From assembly GCF_014650455.1 (NCBI RefSeq), contig NZ_BMUZ01000004.1, positions 434,001 to 498,000 on the forward strand: a stretch of 64,000 nucleotides of DNA. Reading direction: 5' to 3'. Source of the DNA: Streptomyces xanthochromogenes (GTDB lineage Bacteria > Actinomycetota > Actinomycetes > Streptomycetales > Streptomycetaceae). This document shows positions 1 to 8,195 of this stretch, piece by piece. The notes below the pieces were generated by a model. The model was not told where the DNA came from, ran no database searches, and saw nothing but the letters and a program-made list of their open reading frames with translations. Within the stretch, counting starts at the first letter, position 1; the number at the start of each line of letters is the position of its first letter. Made by a program: the position numbers and the translations under genes.

Positions 1-202
1 TCTGACCCTGGCCAGGGCCCGGCGCGAGGATCCGTCCGGCGTGATGAGGGTGGCGGCCGGGCTCGCCGCGTTCGCCGGCCGGACGTGGCCGGCCGAGCGT
101 CTGCACCTGGTCGGCAGCAACATCGGCCGGGGCCCGGGGCCGATCCACTACCGCGACATCGCTTCGTGGGAGTTCGGCGACGGGCACCCGGCCTCCGCCT
201 GA
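1..202 (+). CDS. 3' end of an unrecognised protein (5' end outside window)
   Basis: An open frame enters from the left edge and ends at a TGA at 200-202, giving about 66 C-terminal residues. The readable tail runs from a charged helix (LARARREDPSG) through 'AERLHLVGSNIG' and 'IHYRDIASWEFGDGHPASA'. No catalytic motif is visible and I do not recognise the family. It reads toward the next gene and is separated from it by 63 bases, which contain a promoter-like -10 box, so the two need not share a transcript. Codon use (G/C in third positions) supports real coding. Confidence 0.55.
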   Translation, partial: LTLARARREDPSGVMRVAAGLAAFAGRTWPAERLHLVGSNIGRGPGPIHYRDIASWEFGDGHPASA

Positions 203-252
203 GCGATCTGCCCGGGTGCGGCACACCCAGGCAGACCGGCCCCGCGCGGCCG

Positions 253-258
253 TAGCCT
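253..258 (+). promoter_or_regulatory. -10 element of a probable leaderless promoter
   Basis: TAGCCT fits the actinobacterial TAnnnT -10 form and ends 7 bases before the ATG at 266. That spacing puts the expected transcription start at or next to the start codon. No Shine-Dalgarno sequence precedes the ATG, which agrees with a leaderless mRNA. The -35 region is not convincing. Confidence 0.4.
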
Positions 259-265
259 GGGGCGC

Positions 266-1111
266 ATGAGCGACAACGGCCTGGGGGAGTTCCTGCGCGC
301 ACGCCGGGCGGGCGTGCGGCCCGAGGACATCGGGATGGCGACTTACGGCCTCCGCCGGGTCAGCGGGCTGCGCCGCGAGGAGGTCGCCGTCCTGGCGGGT
401 GTGAACGCGGACTATTACACCCGCCTGGAACAGGGCCGGGAGCGCAACCCCTCACCGCAGGTGCTCGACGCCCTGAGCCGTGCGCTGCGCCTCGATCCGG
501 ACTCCCGGGCGCACCTGTTCCGGCTGACGGGGGCCGTTCCCGGCCACCTCGTGGGCCACACTCCGCGGGCGGTCGGTGCGGCGCTGCGCCTGCTGATCGA
601 CGGCTGTCCGAACACCCCGGCGTTCGTGGTCGACCGGGCCCTCGACCTGCTCGCCACCAACGCCCTGGCCGATGCCCTGTACGCCCCCTTCGAGCCCGCG
701 GACAACCTGGCGCGGATGGCCTTCCTCGACCCCGCGGCCCGGCATTTCCACACCCGGTGGGAGTGGACCGCCCAGGCGATCGTGGCCAACCTGCGCGAGG
801 CGACGGGCTTTGAACCGGACCACCCCCGGCTGCGTGCACTGGTCTGCGAACTCGGCGAAGGGAGCGCGGAGTTCGACCGGCTCTGGAAGACCCACGCGGT
901 GCGCGGCAAGACCCACGACGCCAAGGAGTTCTGCCACCCGGAGGTGGGCGCCCTGAGCCTGACCTATCACGCCTTCGACGTGCGCGCGGCACCCGGCCGG
1001 CAACTGATCGTCTACCACGCGGAACCCGGCTCCCCCTCGGCCCACGCGCTGAGCCTGCTCGGCTCGATGCACGCCACCCCACACCGGTCCGCACCCCGCC
1101 CGGGCGGTTAG
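266..1111 (+). CDS. MmyB-type XRE-family transcriptional regulator
   Basis: A 281-residue regulator. Residues about 8-85 form an XRE-type helix-turn-helix: 'FLRARRAGVRPED', then 'GLRREEVAVLAGVNADYYTRLEQGRE' and 'SPQVLDALSRALRLD'. The region from about 100 to 265 is the MmyB-like ligand-binding domain; its marks are 'PAFVVDRALDLLATNALADALY', 'NLARMAFLDPAARHFHTRWEW' and 'FCHPEVGALSLTYHAFDVRAAPGRQLIVYHAEPGS'. This family commonly sits beside an SDR or other oxidoreductase gene and is thought to bind small, possibly fatty-acid-like, ligands. Length matches the family. The target is unknown. The start is supported by a -10 box 7 bases upstream. Confidence 0.9.
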   Translation: MSDNGLGEFLRARRAGVRPEDIGMATYGLRRVSGLRREEVAVLAGVNADYYTRLEQGRERNPSPQVLDALSRALRLDPDSRAHLFRLTGAVPGHLVGHTPRAVGAALRLLIDGCPNTPAFVVDRALDLLATNALADALYAPFEPADNLARMAFLDPAARHFHTRWEWTAQAIVANLREATGFEPDHPRLRALVCELGEGSAEFDRLWKTHAVRGKTHDAKEFCHPEVGALSLTYHAFDVRAAPGRQLIVYHAEPGSPSAHALSLLGSMHATPHRSAPRPGG

Positions 1112-1136
1112 CGCGGGCGCCGCGAACAGGCGGCGG

Positions 1137-1736
1137 TCAATCGGTTGCGGGCCTGAGCAGATCGTCGACCAGGGTGTCCACGAGACCTCGGGGAAGGCTC
1201 GAACCAGTCAGGGCGCAGTACACGATCGGGCCGACGAGCGCGTCCATCGTGGCGTCGGCGCCGAGACGCGGCGCCACCTCCCCCGCCTCGATCGCCCGCG
1301 TGAGCATCTCGCGCTCCCGGGCGCGACGCGGGCCGAGGTAGCGCTTGTGGAAGCTCGTGGCCGTGTCGGCGTCGTGCTGCGCCTCGGCGATGAGGGCGAG
1401 CAGCACCTTCCCCGCCGGGTCACGGGTGACGAAGCGGGCGAAGCCGCGCAGATAGCGGCGGATGTTCGCCGCGGTGGGCTTCTCCGCCGGAACCGGAATC
1501 CGCTTGTCGCTGTCCTCGATGAGGGTGTCGAGAAGGATCTCCACCTTCGAGGGCCACCAGCGGTAGATCGTCTGCTTGGCGACCCCGGCCCGGCGTGCGA
1601 TGGCCTCGACGGTGAGCGAGCCGAAGCCGTGCTCGACGAGAAGATCGTCCGCGGCGTGCAGCACGGCCAGGCGTGCGGACTCGTCGCGCCGATTGCCGGA
1701 GTGGGGCCTGCGGGATGGGGAACTGGCGGCGGGCAT
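1137..1736 (-). CDS. TetR/AcrR-family transcriptional regulator
   Basis: A 199-residue TetR-type repressor. The N-terminal helix-turn-helix is clear at about residues 20-65: 'RLAVLHAADDLLVEHGFGSLTVEAIARRAGVAKQTIYRWW', with the family's T-I-Y-R-W-W recognition helix. The C-terminal part fits the TetR_C_11-like ligand domain. I chose the ATG at 1736. Longer in-frame starts (to 1883) would add a low-quality G/R-rich tail and run into the operator and promoter of the divergent SDR gene. The gene faces away from that SDR, and the palindrome at 1871-1893 is the likely binding site, so it probably represses the SDR and perhaps itself. The ligand is unknown. Confidence 0.88.
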   Translation of the reverse strand: MPAASSPSRRPHSGNRRDESARLAVLHAADDLLVEHGFGSLTVEAIARRAGVAKQTIYRWWPSKVEILLDTLIEDSDKRIPVPAEKPTAANIRRYLRGFARFVTRDPAGKVLLALIAEAQHDADTATSFHKRYLGPRRAREREMLTRAIEAGEVAPRLGADATMDALVGPIVYCALTGSSLPRGLVDTLVDDLLRPATD

Positions 1737-1870
1737 ACGCGCACGATACCCGCCCGCACCCGGCGCGGACCGCCCGGCCGCGATGCCGAGACGCCCTGTC
1801 CACCCACTCCGGCCGGACATCCCGTCCATCCACTTCCCCCGGTGGTCCCGTCCAGGTGACAACTGGGTTC

Positions 1871-1893
1871 TGTCTGGACGCATTGTCCAGACA
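1871..1893. promoter_or_regulatory. Candidate TetR operator (9-5-9 palindrome)
   Basis: Perfect inverted repeat with arms TGTCTGGAC (1871-1879) and GTCCAGACA (1885-1893) around a 5-base centre. It overlaps the likely -35 box of the SDR gene (TTGTCC, 1883-1888). The size and position suit dimeric TetR repression by the divergent regulator. Confidence 0.65.
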
Positions 1894-1911
1894 CTACGTC
1901 TCGTCTAAGCT
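1883..1911 (+). promoter_or_regulatory. Promoter of the SDR gene
   Basis: TTGTCC (1883-1888) and TAAGCT (1906-1911) are separated by 17 bases, a good match to the main vegetative sigma consensus of Streptomyces. The -35 box lies inside the palindrome, so repressor binding would block polymerase. A GAAGGA ribosome-binding site follows at 1936-1941, six bases before the ATG at 1948. Confidence 0.55.
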
Positions 1912-1947
1912 CCTCCGGGTCCGGCCCGTCACCCTGAAGGAGCGCAC

Positions 1948-2643
1948 ATGTCCGTCTCACCCACCCGCCGAGCCCTCGTCATCGGCGCGTCCCGGGGCCT
2001 GGGGCTCGTCCTCGCCGGTGAACTCGCCGCACGGGGCTGGGGCGTTGTGGCCACGGCCCGCCGGGACGGTGGCGCACTGCGGGCGGCCGCCGACGCCTGC
2101 GGGGGACGGCTGGAGGTCGAACTACTGGAGATGACGAGCGCCGGGGAACTGGCCGCACTGCGCGAGCGCCTGACCGGCCACCGGCTCGACCTGCTCTTCG
2201 TCAACGCCGCGATCGACCGGGGCGACCTCCCCATCGACGAGGTCCCGACCGAGGTGTTCACCGAGGTGATGGTCACCAACGCCCTGAGCCCGCTGCGCGC
2301 ACTGGAGGCGCTCCGCGTTCTCGTGGCTCCCGGTGGGACGGTCGCGGTCATGTCCTCCGAGCAGGGCAGCGTCTCACTGAACACCGAGGGCGGTTACGAG
2401 CTCTACAAGGCCAGCAAGGCCGCGCTCAACCAGCTGATGCGCAGTTACGCCACCCGCCACGGCGACGACGGGCACACCAAGCTCCTCATCGACCCCGGTC
2501 ACAACCGGACCCGGCTGGGCGGGCCCGACGCGCCCCTCGACCCCCGGGAGAGCATCCCGGCCGTCGTCGACGTCCTGGAGGCCCGGGCGGGCGATCCCGG
2601 CCTCCAGTTCCTGGACCGTCATGGCGACCGGGTTCCCTGGTAG
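1948..2643 (+). CDS. Short-chain dehydrogenase/reductase (SDR)
   Basis: A 231-residue Rossmann-fold oxidoreductase. It has the nucleotide-binding loop 'VIGASRGLG' (residues about 10-18), 'FVNAAID' in the NNAG-like position, and a catalytic 'YELYKASKAALNQ' with the Tyr-x3-Lys pair at about 151-155. The basic residues after the second strand ('ATARRDGG') suggest NADPH preference. It is a cytoplasmic enzyme of unknown substrate. Divergent from the TetR gene and probably controlled by it through the 1871-1893 palindrome. The ATG has a good GAAGGA site at six bases. Confidence 0.88.
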   Translation: MSVSPTRRALVIGASRGLGLVLAGELAARGWGVVATARRDGGALRAAADACGGRLEVELLEMTSAGELAALRERLTGHRLDLLFVNAAIDRGDLPIDEVPTEVFTEVMVTNALSPLRALEALRVLVAPGGTVAVMSSEQGSVSLNTEGGYELYKASKAALNQLMRSYATRHGDDGHTKLLIDPGHNRTRLGGPDAPLDPRESIPAVVDVLEARAGDPGLQFLDRHGDRVPW

Positions 2644-2751
2644 GAGGCGCGGGCACACGCATCGGATCGTTTGCTGTGGCCCCTTCATGGCCACGAGACC
2701 GGCACCACCTCGTTCAGCGGCTTCGACGAACCCCTGGCCATTCGGCCGCCG

Positions 2752-2814
<63 letters not shown>

Positions 2815-2833
2815 GGACTGTCCTGACCCGTGC

Positions 2834-4003
2834 TCAGCGGGCCCCGAGCAGGTGGTCAAGCGCGAGCTGGTCGAGGTGCTCGAAGGCCATGCCCCGCTCT
2901 CCCGCCGCCTCGACGTCGAAGTCCTCGAAGGCGGCGCGGTCGGCGAGCAGTGCGGCCAGGCCGTCCTCGGCGGTGGGCCGGGCGAGGTCGTCCAGACGGG
3001 CCGCCCGCAGCGCCTCGCGCACCTCGGGGTCGGCGCGGAAGGCGGCCGAACGCTCCTTCAGGATCAGGTAGTTGCGCATGTTTCCGGCCGCCGACGCCCA
3101 GACGCCGTCCATGTCCTCGGTGCGCGGCGGCTTGAAGTCGAAGTGGCGGGGGCCCGTGTAGTCGGAGGTTTCGAGCAGGTCCACGAGCCAGAAGGCGTCG
3201 CGCAGATTCCCCGAACCGAAGCGCAGGTCCTGGTCGTACTTGATGCCGGACTGGCCGTTGAGGTCGATGTGGAAGAGCTTGCCCGCCCACAGGGCCTGCG
3301 CGATGCCGTGGGTGAAGTTGAGCCCGGCCATCTGCTCGTGCCCGGTCTCGGGATTCACCCCGACCAGGTCGGGACGTTCGAGCCGCTCGATGAAGGCGAG
3401 GGCGTGGCCGACCGTGGGCAGCAGGATGTCACCACGCGGCTCGTTGGGCTTGGGCTCGACGGCGAAGCGCAGGTCGTAGCCCTGTTCGGTGACGTACTGG
3501 CCCAAGAGGTCGAAGGCCTCCTTCATCCGGTCCAGTGCGACGCGCACGTCCTTGGCTGCGCCGGACTCGGCCCCCTCGCGCCCGCCCCAGGCGACGTAGG
3601 TGCGGGCGCCGAGATCGACGGCCAGGTCGATGTTGCGCAGGGTCTTGCGCAGGGCGTACCGCCGGATGTCACGGTCGTTGGCCGTGAACGCGCCGTCCTT
3701 GAAGACCGGGTGCGTGAAGAGGTTCGTGGTGGCCATGGGCGCGACGAGGCCGGTGGCGTCGAGCACCTGCCGGAACCGCTTGACGTGCGCGTCCCGCTCG
3801 GTGTCCGAGGCGCCGAAGGGGATCAGGTCGTCGTCGTGGAAGGTCACGCCGTACGCGCCCAGGTCGGCGAGCCGACCGACCGACTCGACCGGGTCGAGGG
3901 CGCCCCGGGTCGCGTCCCCGAACGGGTCGCGCCCCTGCCAGCCCACGGTCCACAGCCCGAAGGAGAACTTGTCCTCGGGGGTCGGGGTGAAGCGTTCCGT
4001 CAT
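2834..4003 (-). CDS. xylA: Xylose isomerase
   Basis: Converts D-xylose to D-xylulose in the cytoplasm (and glucose to fructose in vitro). The 389-residue protein starts '[18 protein letters not shown]' and matches the length and N-terminus of Streptomyces class I xylose isomerases. The catalytic 'VTFHDDDL' gives His56 and Asp59. Metal-ligand segments are visible: '[13 protein letters not shown]', '[13 protein letters not shown]', '[20 protein letters not shown]' and 'HFDFKPPR'. I chose the ATG at 4003, which has AAGGTGG 8 bases upstream, over one 48 bases earlier. It is divergent from xylB, the usual Streptomyces arrangement, so both are expected to respond to xylose. Confidence 0.97.
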   Translation of the reverse strand: MTERFTPTPEDKFSFGLWTVGWQGRDPFGDATRGALDPVESVGRLADLGAYGVTFHDDDLIPFGASDTERDAHVKRFRQVLDATGLVAPMATTNLFTHPVFKDGAFTANDRDIRRYALRKTLRNIDLAVDLGARTYVAWGGREGAESGAAKDVRVALDRMKEAFDLLGQYVTEQGYDLRFAVEPKPNEPRGDILLPTVGHALAFIERLERPDLVGVNPETGHEQMAGLNFTHGIAQALWAGKLFHIDLNGQSGIKYDQDLRFGSGNLRDAFWLVDLLETSDYTGPRHFDFKPPRTEDMDGVWASAAGNMRNYLILKERSAAFRADPEVREALRAARLDDLARPTAEDGLAALLADRAAFEDFDVEAAGERGMAFEHLDQLALDHLLGAR

Positions 4004-4231
4004 CCTCGTCGCCACCTTGTCGCGGCCCGACCAGAGCGGGCGCATGGTCATTTGTTTTCTGACTTACCAAATACTGCATGACAGTCGGTGCTTCCGTAAC
4101 CCCGCCCGTTCGTCTAATTTGGCACGCCAGTATCTGTTGTCCGCTCGCCGTTTTGTTCCCTTCATCGTCAAATGCCTCACGGCCCCAGCCCGGCCCCGCA
4201 GGGCCCATCAGCCCGCAAGAAAGGTGCCCGG
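4004..4231. promoter_or_regulatory. Divergent xylA-xylB control region
   Basis: This 228-base gap has a distinct AT-rich stretch (about 4048-4165). ATTTG (4050-4054) and CAAAT (4068-4072) form an inverted pair, and a second AATTTGG occurs at 4117-4123. A weak xylB -10 (TCTAAT, 4113-4118) is possible. These elements could be sites for a xylose-responsive repressor (ROK or GntR type), but no such regulator gene is present here, and I cannot name a known operator that they match. Confidence 0.45.
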
Positions 4232-5698
4232 ATGCCGCACAGCCCGGTCGTCATCGGCGTGGACAGCTCCACCCAGTCCACCAAGGCCCTGTTCGCCGAC
4301 GCCGTCACCGGCAGGACGCTGGCCGTCGGCCGCTCCCCGCACCGCGTCGACGGTTCGGGCGGCGCCCGGGAGAGCGACCCGGAGCAGTGGTGGCACGCCC
4401 TGCGGGAGGCCGTCGCGGCCGGGCTCAAGGAGTCGGGGGCGCCGGCGTCCGCGGTCCTCGGCCTTGCGGTGGCCGGGCAGCAGCACGGCCTGGTCGTCCT
4501 CGGCAGGGACCGGCGACCGCTGCGGCCCGCCCTGCTGTGGAACGACACCCGCTCGGCACCCCAGGCAGCCGCCCTCACCGCGGCACTGGGCGGACCGGCC
4601 GCCTGGACCACCCGCACCGGGTCCGTTCCGGTCGCCGCGGTGACGGCCGCAAAGTGGCGGTGGCTGCGCGAGAACGACCCGTCGGCGGCCGAGCGCTGCA
4701 CCGCGGTACGACTGCCCCACGACTTCCTCACCGAACGGCTGACCGGCGTCGCGGTCACCGACCCCGGCGACGCCTCCGGCACCGGCTGGTACTCCACCGC
4801 CACCGGCGCGTACGACCCGGAGATCCTTCAACTCCTCGACCTCGCACCGGAGTTGCTGCCCACGGTGGCGCCGACCGGCGGCACCCGGGTGGGCAGTCTC
4901 ACGACGGAGGCCGCCGAGGCGCTCGGGCTGCCCCCGACGGTCGCCGTGGCCGCCGGAACCGGTGACAACATGAGCGCGGCCGTCGGCCTCGGACTCGGCG
5001 GCGCCGGGCTCCTTGACCATCCCGTACTGAGCCTCGGCACCTCGGGCACCGTGTTCGCGGCGACCCGCACCAGGCCGGACAACCCGGCCCTCAACGGCTT
5101 CGCCTCGGCGGACGGACACCACCTCCCGCTCGCCTGCACCCTGAACTGCACGCTCGCGGTCGACCGGATCGCCACCCTGCTCGGCCTCGACCGCGACGAC
5201 GCGGCACCCGGTGGCGAGGCCGTACTCCTCCCCTATCTCGACGGCGAGCGCACCCCCGATCTCCCGTCCGCCTCCGGACTGCTCACCGGCCTCCGCCACA
5301 CCACCACACCCCGGCAACTCCTGGGCGCCGCCTACGAAGGCGCCGTCTTCACCGTTCTGCGCGCGCTGGACGAAGTGCTGGACGCATGCGCCCTCGACCC
5401 CGCCTCCCCCACCACCGCCTCCCGGCCGCTGCGCCTCATCGGGGGCGGCGCCCAGGGGCGCACCTGGGTGGAGACCGTAGGGCGCCTCTCCGGACGGCCC
5501 CTCGTCCTGCCGACGGGAACGGAACTGGTCGCCCTCGGCGCCGCCGCACTCGCCGCGTCGGCCGCCTCCGGCGACGATCCGGTGGCACTCGCCCAGGAGT
5601 GGGGCGCCGGCCGGGGCACCGAACTGCCGCCGGTGGAGCGCGACTTGGCGGCCTGGGAACGCATCGGATCGGTGCTCGACCGGGCGTTCCGGGTCTGA
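4232..5698 (+). CDS. xylB: Xylulokinase (FGGY family)
   Basis: Phosphorylates D-xylulose to D-xylulose 5-phosphate with ATP, completing entry of xylose into the pentose phosphate pathway. The 488-residue protein has the FGGY N-terminal phosphate loop 'VIGVDSSTQSTKALFAD' and 'VAGQQHGLVVL'. 'PALLWNDTRS' follows, then the C-terminal lobe motifs 'VAAGTGDNMSAAVG', 'LSLGTSGTVF', 'PYLDGERTPD' and 'LIGGGAQGRTWVE'. I chose ATG 4232, preceded by AAGAAAGG; an earlier in-frame ATG (4172) would add 20 unconserved residues. Divergent partner of xylA. Confidence 0.96.
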   Translation: MPHSPVVIGVDSSTQSTKALFADAVTGRTLAVGRSPHRVDGSGGARESDPEQWWHALREAVAAGLKESGAPASAVLGLAVAGQQHGLVVLGRDRRPLRPALLWNDTRSAPQAAALTAALGGPAAWTTRTGSVPVAAVTAAKWRWLRENDPSAAERCTAVRLPHDFLTERLTGVAVTDPGDASGTGWYSTATGAYDPEILQLLDLAPELLPTVAPTGGTRVGSLTTEAAEALGLPPTVAVAAGTGDNMSAAVGLGLGGAGLLDHPVLSLGTSGTVFAATRTRPDNPALNGFASADGHHLPLACTLNCTLAVDRIATLLGLDRDDAAPGGEAVLLPYLDGERTPDLPSASGLLTGLRHTTTPRQLLGAAYEGAVFTVLRALDEVLDACALDPASPTTASRPLRLIGGGAQGRTWVETVGRLSGRPLVLPTGTELVALGAAALAASAASGDDPVALAQEWGAGRGTELPPVERDLAAWERIGSVLDRAFRV

Positions 5699-6000
5699 CG
5701 GTGCCGGGCGAGGGCATCCCGAGCCGACACGGCACGCGGCCCCGGACGGGCCGGCGCCGTGGACCCGGCCGGGGGCCGATGGGGCCTTCCCGTACGACAG
5801 TTCGGCAGGTTGTCCGAAACTCGCACCATTACAGAACGTCACACAGGTGAGTTTCCCCGTTCGTTGGGGCATGAGGATTACCAGGGGGATTGCGGTTCGG
5901 CCCCGCTTCGCGGCCCGCCAAGTGGTCACGGAGAGTGAAAAGTTCCGGATGTCGGGGGCGGCATCCAGGCTCCAGGAAACAAGAGACGGGCAGGCGCGAC
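5699..6000. other. Intergenic region, xylB to STAS gene
   Basis: A 302-base stretch with no convincing gene. The second half is less GC-rich ('TTCGTTGGGGCATGAGGATT') and probably carries the promoter for the STAS gene. A CCCC/GGGG mini-hairpin lies near 5857-5870. I see no clear -35/-10 pair and no strong terminator. Confidence 0.4.
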
Positions 6001-6378
6001 GTGAGCGCTGACGAACTGGCCTTCTGGCTGCGGACCCGCACCGTTGGCACGACCATCATCATCGAGCTGCACGGCGAGCTGGACATGCTGGCCCATCGCG
6101 AACTCGGGCCCCGCGTCCATGCGTTGGTCCGCGCGGCCGCCACCGACGTGGTGGTGGATCTGCGCGCGGTCACCTTCCTGGACGCCGGGGGCATCCGGCT
6201 GCTGCTGGCGATACGCGAGCACGTGGCGTACCGGGGCGGTGCCCTGCGGCTGATCCGCGGGACGCCCCGGGTGTCCCACATCTTGCGGATCGTCCGCCTG
6301 GACGGCTCCTTCACCATCATCGACGCGCTCCCCCGGGCGTCGACGGAAGGCGTCGAGCAGCCGCACCGGACCCCCTGA
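6001..6378 (+). CDS. STAS-domain anti-sigma-factor antagonist
   Basis: A 125-residue single STAS domain of the SpoIIAA/RsbV class. Such proteins bind an anti-sigma kinase (RsbW-like) when unphosphorylated and so free a SigB/SigF-type sigma factor. The core is 'IIELHGELDMLAHRELGPRVH' followed by 'DVVVDLRAVTFLDAGGIRLLLAIR'. In the usual phosphorylation motif D-S-x-G the serine is replaced: it reads D-A-G-G. So the protein may not be controlled by serine phosphorylation in the classical way. Start taken as GTG 6001; an upstream ATG (5890) would add a basic, unconserved leader. An RsbW-like ATPase lies 10 kb away at 16447. Confidence 0.85.
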   Translation: MSADELAFWLRTRTVGTTIIIELHGELDMLAHRELGPRVHALVRAAATDVVVDLRAVTFLDAGGIRLLLAIREHVAYRGGALRLIRGTPRVSHILRIVRLDGSFTIIDALPRASTEGVEQPHRTP

Positions 6379-6398
6379 ACCGGGCGCCGCCCGATCCG

Positions 6399-7499
6399 CT
6401 AGCGGTTCTGCAGGGCCGCCACCAGACCGGTGACCAGGTTCGCGCGCCCGGTCATGCTGTCGACCATCAGATACTCGTGGTCGGCGTGGGCACCGCCCCC
6501 GACCGCGCCGAGTCCGTCGAGCGTCGCCACGCCGAGCGCCGCCGTGAAGTTGCCGTCGCTGCCGCCGCCGACCGCCACACCCTCGATCCCGGGCGCCAAC
6601 TCCCTTGCCAGCGCGAAGAGTTCGACCGACGCCTCCTCGGGCATCGGCGGGCGGCCCACCGCCCCCTCGACCGTGATCCCGGCTCCGTCGAGATGCGGGG
6701 ACAGCGCCGCGAAGGCGGCCTCGATGCGGGTCTTCTCCTCGGCCGACTCGACGCGTACGTCCACGACGACGGTCGCACGGGCGGGCACGACGTTGTCGAG
6801 GGTGCCGGCCGCCGCGACGGTCGGGGTGACCGTGGTGCCGATCTCCGGGCGGCCGAGCGCCGCGATGTCCAGGACCTGGTGGGCCGCTTCGACCAGGGCG
6901 TTGACCCCGGCCGCGGGTTCGAGCCCGGCGTGCGAGGCGCGGCCGTTGATGGAGACCTGGAACGTGCCGCAGCCCTTGCGTGCGGTCTTCAGGCCGCCCC
7001 CGTCGGCCGCACCCTCGAACACGAGCACCGCGCCGCAGGCCAGGGCCCGTTCCTCGATCAGGGCCCGCGAGGAGTGGGAGCCCACCTCCTCGTCCGCGGT
7101 CACCAGGATCTCCACGCCGGACCGGTCCTCAAGGGCCGCGAGGCCGTGCACGGCCTGCACCAGACCGCCCAGCATGTCGAAGACCCCGGGGCCGGTGGCC
7201 CGCCCGTTCTCGACCTTGAACGGCCGTTGGGCCAGGGTGCCCAGCGGGAACACGGTGTCGTGGTGGCCGAGGATCAGCACCTTCGGATCGCCGCCCCCCG
7301 ACCACTGGACGTGCGGCCCGGCCGCGCTCTCGACGAGGACGGCACGCCCGCCGAGCCGGTTCTCGATGACGGCGGCGACGGTCTCGGCCGATGCCGCGAG
7401 GGCCTCGCGGTCGCGCGACGGCGACTCGACCTCGACGAGTGTCCTGAGGTCCTCGATCATCGCGTCCACGCCCACCGGGACGGCCTTGTGCATCGTCAT
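6399..7499 (-). CDS. M20-family metallopeptidase (carboxypeptidase G2-like)
   Basis: A 366-residue zinc-dependent aminoacylase/carboxypeptidase. Metal-site motifs are complete. 'LGHHDTVFPLG' carries the H-x-D (residues 79-81) and 'GPGVFDMLGG' the bridging Asp108. 'VTADEEVGSHS' carries catalytic Glu137 and ligand Glu138. 'GRASHAGLEPAAGVNA' belongs to the dimerisation domain, and 'GGGAHADHEYL' supplies the terminal His. No signal peptide, so it is probably cytoplasmic. The set of motifs is closest to the glutamate carboxypeptidase (CPG2/ArgE-like) branch; the exact substrate cannot be read from the sequence. Convergent with the STAS gene, 20 bases apart. Confidence 0.92.
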   Translation of the reverse strand: MTMHKAVPVGVDAMIEDLRTLVEVESPSRDREALAASAETVAAVIENRLGGRAVLVESAAGPHVQWSGGGDPKVLILGHHDTVFPLGTLAQRPFKVENGRATGPGVFDMLGGLVQAVHGLAALEDRSGVEILVTADEEVGSHSSRALIEERALACGAVLVFEGAADGGGLKTARKGCGTFQVSINGRASHAGLEPAAGVNALVEAAHQVLDIAALGRPEIGTTVTPTVAAAGTLDNVVPARATVVVDVRVESAEEKTRIEAAFAALSPHLDGAGITVEGAVGRPPMPEEASVELFALARELAPGIEGVAVGGGSDGNFTAALGVATLDGLGAVGGGAHADHEYLMVDSMTGRANLVTGLVAALQNR

Positions 7500-7780
7500 G
7501 CGGTCAGGTTAGTAGGTGCCCCCGCGCCGCCTGCTTCGCAGGTGTCCTTCCGCAACCCTCTGGGCAGGGCCCGGCGTGAGCACGTGCCCCACGCGTGGCA
7601 CCGGGCACCGGCAGTGACCCATCTGGCCGAGCGGCCCGCCCCGGCGGCGCTCGCTGCGAGGAGCATGGTGGTCGGGCGGAGTCGCCGACGGCCGGAAAGC
7701 CGTGCTCGGCATGCCGATGGCGCCGCTCATGGGGTACCCGCCCACTGAACCCCCACAACGGCGACGACCGGTAAGCGAAG

Positions 7781-8167
7781 GTGAGTGAAGTGACCGCACC
7801 CGAGGACGGAACCACACCCGACGAGCAGGTCGGGCCGGACGGCGGGACCACGCTGATCGGCGTCCGGTCCCCCAGCGATGTCGACCTGGCGCTCAAGTAC
7901 CTGACCAACCGGTCCGACGCGCCGGCCCAGTTCGCCCTGGGCGTGGCCGCGGCCTACCGCTGGGCCATGGGCCGCGCGGACCGGGCGCCGGTCACGGGGA
8001 CGTCCGCCCGCCGGCCGCCGCCGGACCTGCGGCTGCTCACCGCCGAGGTGGACGCGGCGGTCGTGCAGTTGGAGGACCCCACCACCCAGGCGGGCGCCAG
8101 GGATTTCACGCGCGGGGTGCACGACGCCCTGACGTGGGTGTGCGGCTACAGCGAGACCAGGGTCTGA
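7781..8167 (+). CDS. Conserved hypothetical protein
   Basis: A 128-residue soluble protein with an acidic N-terminus (TAPEDGTTPDEQVGPDGG) and a predicted helical body ('DVDLALKYLTNRSDAPAQFALGVAAAYRWAMG', 'FTRGVHDALTWVCGYSETRV'). I do not recognise the family. The start could be GTG 7781 or GTG 7790; the second has AAGGTGAG just upstream, at close spacing. It ends 28 bases from the convergent transporter gene. Confidence 0.65.
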   Translation: MSEVTAPEDGTTPDEQVGPDGGTTLIGVRSPSDVDLALKYLTNRSDAPAQFALGVAAAYRWAMGRADRAPVTGTSARRPPPDLRLLTAEVDAAVVQLEDPTTQAGARDFTRGVHDALTWVCGYSETRV

Positions 8168-8195
8168 GGCCTGCTCGGCGCGTCAGCGTCGTCGC

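Noticed and set aside
4208..5929. Long minus-strand frame opposite xylB
   Set aside because: Shadow of the xylulokinase gene; Gly/Arg/Ala-rich with no recognisable domain.
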